From NCBI GenBank assembly GCA_024707385.1, contig JANPZW010000006.1, forward strand, positions 62,001-126,000: a DNA stretch of 64,000 bases, written 5' to 3'. This DNA comes from Cellvibrionaceae bacterium. GTDB lineage: Bacteria; Pseudomonadota; Gammaproteobacteria; Pseudomonadales; Cellvibrionaceae. The notes under the pieces were generated by a model. It was not told the DNA's origin, did not search any database, and saw nothing but the letters and a program-made list of their open reading frames with translations. The position numbers and the translations under genes are program-made. This document shows positions 1 through 10,347 of the stretch, piece after piece (position 1 is the first letter of the stretch; the number at the start of each line of letters is the position of its first letter).

Positions 1-1013
1 AAGCGCGCACCGGCGGCGCTCAGGTGCCAGCCGCGCTGGGGTTCCCAGGCGCCGCTGAAGCGACTCTGCAGGGACGCCGGCCATTGCATGCCATCCGGCG
101 GCTGCACTGGTGACCCATCCACCACCACCTCACCGTTCCAGGTCATGCCCCGGTTGGAACTGCCCTGGAACCAGAGCGACAAAGTGACCTTGCCATCGTC
201 GCGCCAGCTCCGGTCAGCCGTTGCAGCGGAATCGTCCGGCCAGAGATTGTCGCGGACGCCTAAGGCGGCCAGGACTTTCTCCGCTGGGAAGCGCTGCAGA
301 CGCAGATAACCGCGGGCGTCAAAGTTGGCGTCGTCCCGCGGATCGCCCTCACCCTCCACCACGAGATCCAGCGCCTGTTGCTCCTCATCCACCGCGAAGG
401 ACGCGGTCAGACGGTGAAAGCGTGCGTCGTTTTCCAGGCGCACATAGGGGATCGCCAGGCCGGTGGACAAGCCGTCCCGAAACAACAATGTGAGATTGGT
501 GTTGCGCAATTCGACCCGGCGGCCGAAGAGGAAAATATCCACCGGATCGTTGAAGCGCGAGTCGTTTTCCTCGGACACACGCGGCGGCCCGCGCTCCAGC
601 CCGTCGACCCACCAGCGACCCTGCTCATTCTGCGCCAGAGCGGCATTCAGGCCATTGAAGACAACCTTGCGGAACCCGAGGCGCCAGTCGCGCAGAGTGC
701 TAAGCAGACTGACTTCAGCGCTCACTTCATCGACGCGGAACACCGGCTCCTGGGCGAGGTTGTGCACCGCCACGCCGGAAAAGGTGACCCGCGGGCGCAG
801 GCCCGTCCAGTCGGCGCTGATATCGGCGACCGACACGTTCACACCCAGCTGGCTGGACAACTGCGCCTCCATATCCCCGCGATAGTCGTTCAGCACCGGG
901 AACAGCGCCTTGCCCAACTGCACCACCACCGCGAGGGTGATGACCAGAAACAGCGCCGCGCCCCAAAACCAGCGGACCCAAAAGCGCAGATGGCGTTGCA
1001 GCAGGCGCTTCAC
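1..1013 (-). CDS. yhdP: YhdP-family AsmA-like envelope protein, N-terminal part
   Basis: This is the first 337 codons of a very large protein that runs off the left edge. Translation from a GTG at 1013 gives MKRLLQRHLRFWVRWFWGAA, a basic N-terminus followed by one membrane anchor (about residues 13-33). A long beta-rich region follows without interruption to base 1. An in-frame TGA at 1032-1034 leaves GTG 1013 as the first possible start. YhdP proteins are inner-membrane-anchored AsmA-like proteins implicated in moving phospholipid to the outer membrane. Its place directly behind rng, in the usual mreBCD-maf-rng-yhdP order, supports the name. No strong Shine-Dalgarno is visible, so translation may depend on rng coupling. 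Confidence 0.85.
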   Translation of the reverse strand, partial: MKRLLQRHLRFWVRWFWGAALFLVITLAVVVQLGKALFPVLNDYRGDMEAQLSSQLGVNVSVADISADWTGLRPRVTFSGVAVHNLAQEPVFRVDEVSAEVSLLSTLRDWRLGFRKVVFNGLNAALAQNEQGRWWVDGLERGPPRVSEENDSRFNDPVDIFLFGRRVELRNTNLTLLFRDGLSTGLAIPYVRLENDARFHRLTASFAVDEEQQALDLVVEGEGDPRDDANFDARGYLRLQRFPAEKVLAALGVRDNLWPDDSAATADRSWRDDGKVTLSLWFQGSSNRGMTWNGEVVVDGSPVQPPDGMQWPASLQSRFSGAWEPQRGWHLSAAGAR

Positions 1014-1050
1014 GGGGCGGGTCTCGAGGATTCAGCGCGGGGCACGGGAG

Positions 1051-2529
1051 TCACACCAGAATGATGTCGTACTGCTCCTGGTTGTAGATGCTCTCAACCT
1101 GGAACTGGATGGTGCGGCCGATAAAGGCTTCGAGATCCGCAACGTTGGCCGACTCCTCATCCAGCAGACGATCAATCACCACTGGCGAGGCGAGCACGAG
1201 AAAACCCGACGCCTCGTAGGTGCGCGCCTCGCGCAGAATCTCGCGGTAGATTTCGTAACAGACGGTTTCCGCCGACTTCAGGCGGCCGCGGCCGCGGCAC
1301 ACCGGGCAGGGTTCGCAGAGAATCTGCCCGAGCGACTCGCGGGTGCGTTTGCGGGTCATCTCCACCAAACCGAGGGCGGATACACCGTTGATGGTGGTCT
1401 TCGCCCGATCCCGCTCCAGCGCCTTCTCCAGAGTGCGCAACACTTGGCGCTGGTGCTCCTGGTCGGTCATGTCGATGAAGTCGATGATGATGATGCCGCC
1501 GAGATTGCGCAGGCGCAGCTGGCGGGCGATGGCGGCGGCGGCTTCGAGATTGGTCTTGAAGATGGTCTCTTCCAGATTGCGGTGACCGACAAAAGCGCCG
1601 GTGTTCACGTCAATCGTGCACATGGCCTCGGTCTGCTCGATGATCAGATAGCCGCCGGACTTGAGCACCACCCGGGTATCCAGAGCGCGCTTCAACTCCT
1701 CCTCGACACCGTAAATATCGAACAGGGGCCGCTCGCCGGGATAGTGTTCGATGCGTCCGCCAATCTCCGGCGCGTAGTGCTTGGCGAAGCTCGCCATGCG
1801 CTGGAAGGACTCGCGCGAATCGATGCGCACCTTCTGGATCTGCGGGCGCATCAAATCCCGCACCGTGCGCATGAACAGGGGCAGATCCTCGTAAATAATG
1901 GCCGGCGCCTTAGCGGCTTTGATTTTGTCCGTCAGATCGTGCCAGAGCTTGTAGACGAACGGGATATCCGCGCGCAGCTCATCCTCCGGGACTCCCTCGG
2001 CCACGGTGCGCACGATAAAACCGCCTTTGTATTGATCGGCGTATTCCGCCGCAAGGTGCTCCACCGCCTTACGCAAGCGCTCGCGCTCCGTTTCATCCTC
2101 AATGCGATTGGAAACGCCTATGTGATCGGTCTGTGGCATATAGACGAGATAGCGCGCCGACACGGATAGATGGGTCGTCAAACGCGCGCCTTTGTTGCTG
2201 ATCGGGTCCTTGGTCACCTGCACCAGGAGCGACTGCCCCTCGTGCGCCAGGGCGCGAATATCCGCCACCTCGGCGGTGCGCTCCTCCATGCCGTTCTTGT
2301 TCAGCGGCGCAATATCCGCCGCGTGGATAAAGCCGGCGCGCTCCTGCCCAATGTCGACAAACGCCGCCTGCATGCCCGGCAGCACCCGCACTACCTTGCC
2401 CAGGTAAATATTGCCCACGTAACCCTTGCGCTTGACCCGCTCGATGTAGATTTCCTGCACCACACCGTTTTCGATCAGGGCCGCCCGGGTTTCCGTCGGG
2501 CCGAAGTTCACCAGAATTTCGTCACTCAT
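1051..2529 (-). CDS. rng: Ribonuclease G
   Basis: Endoribonuclease of the RNase E/G family, 492 aa, acting in 16S rRNA 5' maturation and mRNA turnover. An S1 domain lies at about residues 39-128. The catalytic Mg-binding aspartates are D307 (in TIDVNTGAF) and D350 (in IIIIDFIDM). The zinc-link cysteines are C408 and C411 in CEPCPVC. The length matches RNase G, and the long C-terminal scaffold of RNase E is absent. Its ATG overlaps the maf stop by 8 bases (ATGAGTGA), which suggests translational coupling in the mre-maf-rng operon. Confidence 0.97.
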   Translation of the reverse strand: MSDEILVNFGPTETRAALIENGVVQEIYIERVKRKGYVGNIYLGKVVRVLPGMQAAFVDIGQERAGFIHAADIAPLNKNGMEERTAEVADIRALAHEGQSLLVQVTKDPISNKGARLTTHLSVSARYLVYMPQTDHIGVSNRIEDETERERLRKAVEHLAAEYADQYKGGFIVRTVAEGVPEDELRADIPFVYKLWHDLTDKIKAAKAPAIIYEDLPLFMRTVRDLMRPQIQKVRIDSRESFQRMASFAKHYAPEIGGRIEHYPGERPLFDIYGVEEELKRALDTRVVLKSGGYLIIEQTEAMCTIDVNTGAFVGHRNLEETIFKTNLEAAAAIARQLRLRNLGGIIIIDFIDMTDQEHQRQVLRTLEKALERDRAKTTINGVSALGLVEMTRKRTRESLGQILCEPCPVCRGRGRLKSAETVCYEIYREILREARTYEASGFLVLASPVVIDRLLDEESANVADLEAFIGRTIQFQVESIYNQEQYDIILV

Positions 2530-3115
2530 GTTTCGCTCCGCACCATACCGGCACCTGAAAATCGGCCAGCAACGACTGGGTTTCTGTCAACGGCAGGCCC
2601 ACCACATTGCTGTAGCTACCCGCCAGATGGGCGACAAACACCGCGCCCATTCCCTGAATACCATAGCCGCCGGCTTTGTCCCGCGGCTCGCCGGTCTGCC
2701 AATAGCGCTCCGCCTCGGCTTGCGTTATGGCTCTGAAACGCACTTCACTGGTCACCACCCTCACCTGCTGCTTGCCGTCGCGACAGACGGCAATACCGGT
2801 AAGTACCTGATGGGTATCGTCGGCCAGACTGCTCAGCATAGCTAAGGCGTGCTGCCGATCGCGGGGTTTCTCCAGGATCGCGCCGCGATGTACCACCACC
2901 GTGTCCGCGCCCAGAACCGGCAGGTCGGCCCGCAGGGTGCTGCCGGCACCGGCCTTGGCGAGCGCTAGCCGGGAGACATAATCCGCCGGAGACTCACCCT
3001 CGCAGGGCACTTCTGGAACCTGCACCGGAATAACGGCAAAGCGCACGCCGATCTGCTGCAGCAGTTCCTGGCGGCGGGGGGATTGGGAGGCTAACAACAA
3101 ATCGACGGGCGGCAT
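2522..3115 (-). CDS. maf: Maf/YhdE-family nucleotide pyrophosphatase
   Basis: House-cleaning nucleoside triphosphate pyrophosphatase of 197 aa, probably acting on dTTP/UTP and modified pyrimidine nucleotides. The N-terminus shows the family motif SQSPRRQELL, followed by the conserved LALAKA, ADTVV and GAVFVAHLAGSYSNVVGLPL segments. It lies between mreD and rng, the standard position of the yhdE-type maf, and overlaps rng by 8 bases. The frame is intact. Confidence 0.95.
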   Translation of the reverse strand: MPPVDLLLASQSPRRQELLQQIGVRFAVIPVQVPEVPCEGESPADYVSRLALAKAGAGSTLRADLPVLGADTVVVHRGAILEKPRDRQHALAMLSSLADDTHQVLTGIAVCRDGKQQVRVVTSEVRFRAITQAEAERYWQTGEPRDKAGGYGIQGMGAVFVAHLAGSYSNVVGLPLTETQSLLADFQVPVWCGAKHE

Positions 3116-3197
3116 GATAAATCTCGTTTTAATTGCCGGGTTGTCAGGGGTGAATGGTGTATAGACTCACACAGCCGAACTCCATTCGTAACTTTTA

Positions 3198-3755
3198 TCA
3201 GAAGATTCTGTAGCGCCGCTGGACCTCCCGCAGCACCAGCACCAGCAGCGGCCAACAGGCCGCCGAGACTGCGGCGGAGATCACCAGATAGCGGGCGGGC
3301 GCGGCGTAGCCATTTAAGCCTTGAATCCAGTTGACGAACAATTGGTGGATACCGACGAACACAAAGATCCAGAAGGCCTGCTGCGTCATGGAATAGGTGC
3401 GCAAGCGGCGATAGGACATCAGCCCAATGTAGGCCACCAGCGCCAATGCCAAGGCATGTCCGCCCCAGACGCCATCCTCCACCACATCCTGTATCAGTCC
3501 AACGCACCAGGCGACGCCCACCCCCAGTTGATGCGGGCCGTTCAACACCCAATAGACCACCACCAGACAGAGCAGCTCGGGCCGGTAGACGGAGTGGGCG
3601 GGTGAGAGCGGATAGATGGATACCAGCAGCGCCAGCATCAGGCTGACAACCAAGACGACTATAAAAAGAAACCGGGCTGGACACGGCTCAATCGCCGGCG
3701 GGGGCTTCGGCGGGAGATTCCACCGCGCCGTGCCGATCAAAAACCAGCAGCACAT
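3198..3755 (-). CDS. mreD: Rod shape-determining protein MreD
   Basis: Small polytopic inner-membrane protein of the elongasome, about 162-185 aa with five predicted hydrophobic segments, ending in LVLREVQRRYRIF. It works with MreC and MreB to direct lateral wall synthesis. The start is uncertain. The first in-frame ATG (3755) lies 68 bases inside the true 3' end of mreC and adds a hydrophilic leader. No good ATG or GTG with a ribosome-binding site lies near the mreC stop at 3688. The true start may be the internal ATG/TTG near the first membrane segment, or may be hidden by a local sequence error. An 82-base gap separates it from maf. Confidence 0.9.
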   Translation of the reverse strand: MCCWFLIGTARWNLPPKPPPAIEPCPARFLFIVVLVVSLMLALLVSIYPLSPAHSVYRPELLCLVVVYWVLNGPHQLGVGVAWCVGLIQDVVEDGVWGGHALALALVAYIGLMSYRRLRTYSMTQQAFWIFVFVGIHQLFVNWIQGLNGYAAPARYLVISAAVSAACWPLLVLVLREVQRRYRIF

Positions 3756-4540
3756 GCCGGTTGCGGTTCAATTCCGCCATGGGTTTTGCCGTCACAGTCG
3801 CAAAAGGTTTGCCCGGATCGTGACTGACCTTTTCCACCAACGCCACGGGATAACCCGGCGGAAAACGCTGCCCGAGGCCGGAGGTGACCAGCAGATCGCC
3901 CCTCCTGGATATCCATGGTGCTGGAGACAAAGCGCAGCTGCAGCTCGGACAAATTGCCGCGCCCCTCCGCCACCAGACGTATGCCATTGCGATTGACCTG
4001 CACCGGCAGGGCGTGGCTTGAATCGGTAATCAGCAACACCCGACCGGTGTGCTTGGCGACCTCAACCACCTGCCCTACCAGACCGTAGGCATCCACCACC
4101 GGCTGGCCGATGTATACCCCGTCCACGGCGCCGCGGTTGATCATGACTTTGTGCTTCATGGGGTCGGGCGACACGCCGATCAGCTCCGCCACCAGTACCC
4201 GGTCTTCGATGGTGTCAGCGGAATTGAGCAGTTGGCGCAGGCGGGTGTTCTCCGCGGTGAGCGAAGCCATCTGCTGCAGTTTGCGTTTGAGTACCAGCAC
4301 TTCTGTGCGGAGAGCTTTGTTTTCTTCCTGCAGGCTAACTTTCGAGGCGAGGCGATCCTCCGACCAGCGACCGACTTGGCCGGGGATATCGGTCACCCAA
4401 TACAAGGGAATGGTGAAATCGCTGACCCGCTGGCGCACACCGTCGAACCAGTCGGTTTTGCTGTAGATCAGCGCAATGGCGAGGGCCAGCAGGGCCAGCA
4501 CCGCGAGCCTTGCTCCCGGTGACGGACCCTTGGCAAACAT
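3688..4540 (-). CDS. mreC: Rod shape-determining protein MreC (frame broken once)
   Basis: Periplasmic elongasome scaffold, about 283 aa after correction. It has a signal anchor (about residues 10-28), a coiled coil (about 65-105, LQEENKALRTEVLVLKRK) and the beta-barrel core with GVSPDPMKHKVMINRG. The frame breaks at the C4 run 3899-3902. Removing one base joins STMDIQEG to DLLVTSGLGQRFPPGYPVA, the expected MreC continuation, and moves the stop to 3688. Read uncorrected, the protein ends at 3737 in an unrelated tail. It follows mreB after 33 bases. A sequencing error is much more likely than a real lesion. Confidence 0.93.
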
Positions 4541-4573
4541 GGGTTTGATAGGAGGACCTCAGCGCTGGCGCAA

Positions 4574-5617
<1,044 letters not shown>

Positions 5618-5799
5618 TTAAATTTTGATGTCAACCCGGTGAGAGGGCGGGTATTCCGCTGGTCGCTGTTGTTTGTGTCCGGATCTACCGTTGTTTGCGT
5701 CCAGATTTACACGGAAAACAATGCGGAATGGTAAATCGGGGCACTCTAGCAACGCCGGGGATTTAGAGCAAGGCGCAAATGTGGTAACTTAGCGCGCCT

Positions 5800-5805
5800 T
5801 ATAAT
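5800..5805 (+). promoter_or_regulatory. Possible -10 element for gatCAB
   Basis: A perfect TATAAT lies 77 bases upstream of the gatC start in the 279-base gap shared with divergent mreB. No convincing -35 box is found at the proper spacing. This is a candidate only. Confidence 0.35.
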
Positions 5806-5881
5806 TCCCCCACAGTATAGATGAAATTTAACCTGCGACCGCCGCCGTGAGCGCTGTGCGGGAACGCACAGGAGAATCACG

Positions 5882-6163
5882 GTGGACCATTCCGAAATCA
5901 AAAAATTGGCGCATTTAGCGCGTCTGGAAATTCGCCCGGATGCGCTCGACGAAGTCGCCGAACGCATCAGTAATGTCCTCACTCTGGTGGATCAATTACA
6001 AGCGCTGGACACCGACCATGTCGCACCCATGGCGCACCCTCTCGATGCGGTGCAACGTTTGCGCGCTGACGTAGTCACCGAACCCGACTGCCGCGCTGCA
6101 TACCAAGCTATAGCCCCCGCCACAGAAAATGGCCTTTATCTCGTTCCCAAAGTTATCGATTAA
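5882..6163 (+). CDS. gatC: Asp/Glu-tRNA amidotransferase subunit C
   Basis: Small subunit of the GatCAB amidotransferase, which converts Asp-tRNA(Asn) and/or Glu-tRNA(Gln) to the amidated forms. The 93-aa product begins with GTG, preceded by AGGAG at 5870-5874, and reads MDHSEIKKLAHLARLEI. It ends in NGLYLVPKVID, close to the usual C-terminal GatC signature. GatC stabilises GatA and clamps GatA to GatB. It is the first gene of gatCAB. Confidence 0.95.
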   Translation: MDHSEIKKLAHLARLEIRPDALDEVAERISNVLTLVDQLQALDTDHVAPMAHPLDAVQRLRADVVTEPDCRAAYQAIAPATENGLYLVPKVID

Positions 6164-6202
6164 TTTCCCGCGGCACTGCCCGCGCAGCGGATATTCAAAC
6201 CC

Positions 6203-7657
6203 ATGCACAATCTCACTATCGCTCAAATGATCCGCGAGCTGCGTCAGAAAACGTTTTCCAGCGTGGAATTAACGGAACATTTTCTCGCTCGCATCGAGCG
6301 TCTGGACAGCCAGTACAACAGCTTTGTTTCCATTACCCGCGCCCGAGCTCTGCAGCAGGCGCGCCAAGCGGATGCGCGTCTGGCGGCTGGCAATGCACCT
6401 GCGCTCTGCGGCGTTCCCATCGCTCATAAAGACATTTTTTGTACCAACGGTGTGCGCACCAGCTGCGGCTCAAAAATGCTCGACAATTTCGTGCCGCCCT
6501 ACGACGCCACCATCGTCGAAAATTATCAGCGCGATGGTGTGGTGATGTTGGGCAAAACCAATATGGACGAGTTCGCCATGGGCTCCTCTAACGAGACAAG
6601 CTATTACGGTCCGGTAAGAAATCCCTGGGCGCTCAACTGTGTGCCCGGCGGCTCGTCCGGTGGTGCCGCTGCCAGCGTGGCGGCGCGCATTACTCCGGCG
6701 TGTACCGCGTCTGATACCGGCGGCTCCATCCGCCAGCCGGCGAGTCTGTGCGGCATCACCGGCATCAAACCCACCTACGGTCGCGTATCCCGCTGGGGCA
6801 TGATCGCCTTCGCCTCCAGTCTGGATCAGGCGGGGCTGCTCACCCGCACGGCGGAAGACTCCGCTCTGCTGCTCAACACCATGGCCAGTTTCGACAGCAA
6901 AGACTCCACCTGCGTCGACGAGCCAGTGCCGGATTACACCGCCACACTGAATCAATCCATCAGCGGTCTGAAAATCGGCTTGCCGAAAGAATATTTTGGC
7001 GAAGGTTTGAGTGAAGGCACCGCCCGCGCAGTGGAAGAAGCGATCAAAACCTTCGAAAAACTCGGCGCAACCGTCCACTCGATCAGCCTGCCCCACAGCC
7101 ATATCGCCGTGCCGGCCTATTACGTGATTGCGCCAGCGGAATGCTCTGCCAACCTGAGCCGCTTTGACGGCGTGCGTTACGGGTACCGCTGTGAAAACCC
7201 GCAGAATCTCGAAGACCTCTACAAGCGCTCGCGCAGTGAAGGTTTCGGCGACGAGGTGAAGCGCCGCATCATGGTCGGCTGTTACGCCCTGTCCGCCGGC
7301 TTTTACGATGCCTATTACGCCAAGGCGCAAAAAGCGCGACGCCTGATTCAGCAGGATTTTGTCGAAGCGTTCAAACAGGTGGATGTCATCATGGGCCCCA
7401 CCTCGCCCTCCCCCGCATTTGAATTCGGCTCCAAAGGCAAAGACCCGGTCGCGATGTATCTGGAAGATATTTACACCATCGCCACCAACTTGGCCGGCTT
7501 GCCCGGCATGTCGATTCCCTGCGGACTGTCCGACAACAAACCCGTCGGCCTGCAGATCATCGGCAACTATTTTGCCGAAGCGCAGATGCTGAATGTCGCG
7601 CACCAGTTCCAGCAAAACACCCAATTTCACGACCTGGCCCCGGCCGGCATTCAATAG
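6203..7657 (+). CDS. gatA: Asp/Glu-tRNA amidotransferase subunit A
   Basis: Amidase-signature subunit (484 aa) that hydrolyses glutamine and passes ammonia to GatB. The Ser-cisSer-Lys triad is visible as K76 (in PIAHKDIF), S151 (in [13 protein letters not shown]) and S175 (in [11 protein letters not shown]). The length and the [14 protein letters not shown] segment are typical. It sits 39 bases after gatC and 12 before gatB. The frame is intact over its full length. Confidence 0.97.
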   Translation: MHNLTIAQMIRELRQKTFSSVELTEHFLARIERLDSQYNSFVSITRARALQQARQADARLAAGNAPALCGVPIAHKDIFCTNGVRTSCGSKMLDNFVPPYDATIVENYQRDGVVMLGKTNMDEFAMGSSNETSYYGPVRNPWALNCVPGGSSGGAAASVAARITPACTASDTGGSIRQPASLCGITGIKPTYGRVSRWGMIAFASSLDQAGLLTRTAEDSALLLNTMASFDSKDSTCVDEPVPDYTATLNQSISGLKIGLPKEYFGEGLSEGTARAVEEAIKTFEKLGATVHSISLPHSHIAVPAYYVIAPAECSANLSRFDGVRYGYRCENPQNLEDLYKRSRSEGFGDEVKRRIMVGCYALSAGFYDAYYAKAQKARRLIQQDFVEAFKQVDVIMGPTSPSPAFEFGSKGKDPVAMYLEDIYTIATNLAGLPGMSIPCGLSDNKPVGLQIIGNYFAEAQMLNVAHQFQQNTQFHDLAPAGIQ

Positions 7658-7669
7658 AAGGTAAACGTA

Positions 7670-9116
7670 ATGGAATGGGAAACCGTCATAGGTTTGGAAG
7701 TTCACGTCCAGCTGGCGACTCGCACCAAAATCTTTTCCGGCTCCAGCACGGCCTTCGGCGCTGAGCCCAACACCCAGGCCAGCGCCATCGACTTGGCCAT
7801 GCCCGGCACTTTGCCGTCGGCCAATGCCGAAGCGTTTCGCATGGCGACCATGTTCGGCTTGGCGATCAATGCTGAGATCAACCGCCGCTCCATCTTCGAG
7901 CGCAAAAATTACTTTTACCCGGATTTGCCCAAGGGTTATCAGACCACTCAGCTCGCCAGCCCCATCGTCGGCGCCGGGTTTCTCGATCTCACCCTCAGCA
8001 GTGGCGATACCAAACGTGTGCGCATCCACCACGCTCACCTGGAAGAGGATGCGGGCAAATCCTTGCACGAAGATTTCCACGGCATGTCCGGCATCGACCT
8101 CAACCGCGCCGGCACCCCACTGATTGAAGTGGTCACCGAGCCCGACATGCGCTCGGCGGAAGAAGCCGTCGCCTTCGCCAAAAAGCTGCACGGCCTGGTG
8201 ACCTCTCTAGGGATCTGCGACGGCGAAATGTCCCAGGGCTCCATGCGTTTTGACGTAAATATTTCCATCCGCCCCAAAGGCCAGGAAAAACTCGGCACGC
8301 GCACGGAAACCAAAAACCTCAACTCCTTCAAATTTATGGAAGAGGCCATAGAGCTGGAAATCGAGCGGCAAATCCAGGTGCTGGAATCCGGCGGCAGCAT
8401 CGTGCAGGAAACCCGCCTCTACAACGGCGATACCAAAAAGCGCGTTCCATGCGCACCAAGGAAGATTCCAACGATTATCGCTATTTCCCCTGCCCGGACC
8501 TGCTGCCGGTGGTGTTGGATGAGGCTTATATCGAAGACGTGCGCCGCCAGATGCCAGAGTTGCCGGAAGCCAAGCGCGCCCGCTATGTGGCGGAGCTGGG
8601 CCTGTCCGAATACGACGCCGGCATTCTCAGCGGCGACGCCGCCACGGCCAGTTATTTTGAAGAAGCGGCGCGCCTGTCCGGCCAGCCCAAACTCGCCGCC
8701 AACTGGGTGATGGGTGAAGTCGCTGCACAACTCAACCGCCAGGAACTGAGCATTCGCCAGTGCCCCCTCAGCGCCGCTGCACTCGCCGGCCTGATCAAGC
8801 GCCTGGAGGACGGCACCATCTCCAGCAAAATGGCGAAAACCGTGTTTGAAGCCATGTGGAATGGCGAAGGTGACGCGGATACCGTCATCGAAACCAAAGG
8901 ATTGAAGCAGGTGTCGGATTCAGGTGCCCTGGCAAAAATCGTGGAAGACATCATTGCCAACAACCCGCAGCAGGTGGCGAACTACCGCAGCGCGGCGGAA
9001 GACAAACGACCCAAAATGCTCGGATTTTTGTCGGCCAGGCGATGAAGGCATCGCAGGGGCAAGCAAATCCGCAGGAATTGAACAGAATATTGCTGGAGAA
9101 GCTGAGGGCTGAATAA
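7670..9116 (+). CDS. gatB: Asp/Glu-tRNA amidotransferase subunit B (frame broken twice)
   Basis: Kinase/amidotransferase subunit, about 482 aa after correction. It activates the acyl group on mischarged tRNA and holds the tRNA with its C-terminal YqeY-like tail. [35 protein letters not shown] and [17 protein letters not shown] are family hallmarks. The frame breaks near 8434-8442 (one base lost, between DTK and [10 protein letters not shown]) and again in the T5 run 9025-9029 (one T lost). The second break restores [12 protein letters not shown] and the C-terminus [11 protein letters not shown], and moves the stop from 9045 to 9116. Both are inferred sequencing errors because the enzyme is normally essential. 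Confidence 0.95.
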
Positions 9117-9158
9117 GTCTCTAATCTCCACATCCAAATTGCTGATACAGGATTATTT

Positions 9159-9454
9159 ATGACTCTGAAAAAAGACAAAGCCAAAGTTCTCGGCGAACAT
9201 TTTGACGATGACCGCATCCGAACTTTTTAAATGTTGAACCCTACGGCGACCTTGAGCACGACTACTGCGCCCTGGAAAAAGCCTATCGGGGTATGAATGC
9301 GGAAAACTTCGCCACCTTCGCGCGTTTTTTCGTTGCGGAAGGCCACAATATCAACGCCTCGAATGGCGAGGGCAAAACCTTTCTTCAGGTGATTTCCAGT
9401 CACCGCCACGCAGGCGAATACATAGACGCACTTAAAGCCGCCGGGGCGAATTGA
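9159..9454 (+). CDS. PA4642-family small protein (frame broken once)
   Basis: A 98-aa protein starting MTLKKDKAKVLGEHFDDDRI. As given, the reading stops at TAA after 23 codons. Adding one T to the T5 run at 9224-9228 restores FLNVEPYGDLEHDYCALEKA and an open frame ending in YIDALKAAGAN. The pattern (K/D-rich start, DDRI.TFL, YRGMNAENFATFARFFVAEGH, GKTFLQVIS) recalls the uncharacterised PA4642 family of Pseudomonas, which has no assigned function. The name is from memory of the family. It lies between gatB and cysZ on the same strand. Confidence 0.65.
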
Positions 9455-9464
9455 TCGCCTGGCG

Positions 9465-10254
9465 ATGCAGTCCGAACTATCCCGCAATAGCCTGCTCTCC
9501 GGCGCCCGCTACTTCCTCCGCGGGCTGCCGCTCCTTTTGCATCCGCAACTGCGCTGGTTCGTCCTGGTTCCCATCGCCATCAATTGCGTATTGTTTGTCG
9601 GTATCACCGCAGTACTGCTGCAATATTTCGGACAGCTCGGCGACTGGCAATTACCGCTGCCGGAAATTCTGCAATTCCTCGAAAAAACCTTGAAATGGGT
9701 GGCATGGTTTCTAATCGTTGTAGTAGTGCTCATCACCTACGGCTATTCCTTTAATATCATCACCACAATTTTTGCCGCGCCTTTTTTACGGGGTGCTGTC
9801 GCAGCGGGTGGAAGAGCTGGTGACCGGCATTCCTGTGGCTGACGAACCCTTGCTGAAAATGATTCCCCGCACGCTGCTGCGGGAAATGCAAAAACTCCTT
9901 TATTTCATTAGCCGCGGTATTTTCATTTTCCTGGTGATGCTGTTGCTCGGTCTCACCTTCATCCTGAATATTTTTGTTCCGGTGGTGGGAATTTTATGGA
10001 GCGCCTGGTCCATGTCGATCCAGTACGTGGATTACGCTGCAGACAATCACCAGACCGAATTTGTCACACTGCGCAAAATGCTGCGCAAACGACGCTACAG
10101 CAGCGTCGGCTTCGGCGGCACAGTTATGCTCTGCAGTATGGTGCCCGTCCTTAATATCATCGCCATGCCCGCAGCGGTTATCGGCGGTACGCTGTTTTGG
10201 GTAAATGAAATAAAAGGCCTGAAAGTCTTACCGGAACATCAAGACCGCAATTAA
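9465..10254 (+). CDS. cysZ: Sulfate transporter CysZ, EI24 family (frame broken once)
   Basis: Inner-membrane protein, about 262 aa after correction, of the CysZ/EI24 family, which mediates sulfate uptake for cysteine synthesis. N-terminal SGARYFLRGLPLLLHPQLRW, two early membrane segments, the conserved NIITTIFAAPFYGVLSQRVEEL and the later hydrophobic pairs fit the family. The break is in the T6 run 9782-9787 (one T too many), exactly at AAPF/YGVLSQ. It begins 10 bases after the previous stop, so it may belong to the gatCAB transcription unit. Confidence 0.88.
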
Positions 10255-10290
10255 TTCATCCTGCCTAATCTGCCTCCTTCATCCATAAAC

Positions 10291-10318
10291 AAAAACGCCC
10301 CTCCAAATGGAGAGGCGC
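10291..10318 (-). terminator. Rho-independent terminator of rhlB
   Basis: On the minus strand a 9-bp stem with one mismatch (CGCCTCTCC / GGAGGGGCG, loop ATTT) is followed by five T. It lies 30 bases past the rhlB stop. Confidence 0.8.
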
Positions 10319-10347
10319 TGCGTAAAATAACGAGATGAAGCGTCGGC

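Noticed and set aside
910..2169. 419-codon plus-strand open frame across rng
   Set aside because: Shadow frame; RNase G on the minus strand is complete with catalytic residues.
6470..8191. 573-codon open frame antisense to gatA/gatB
   Set aside because: It is a shadow of high-GC coding sequence: no family features, low-complexity Gly/Val/His composition, and it covers conserved gatA and gatB.
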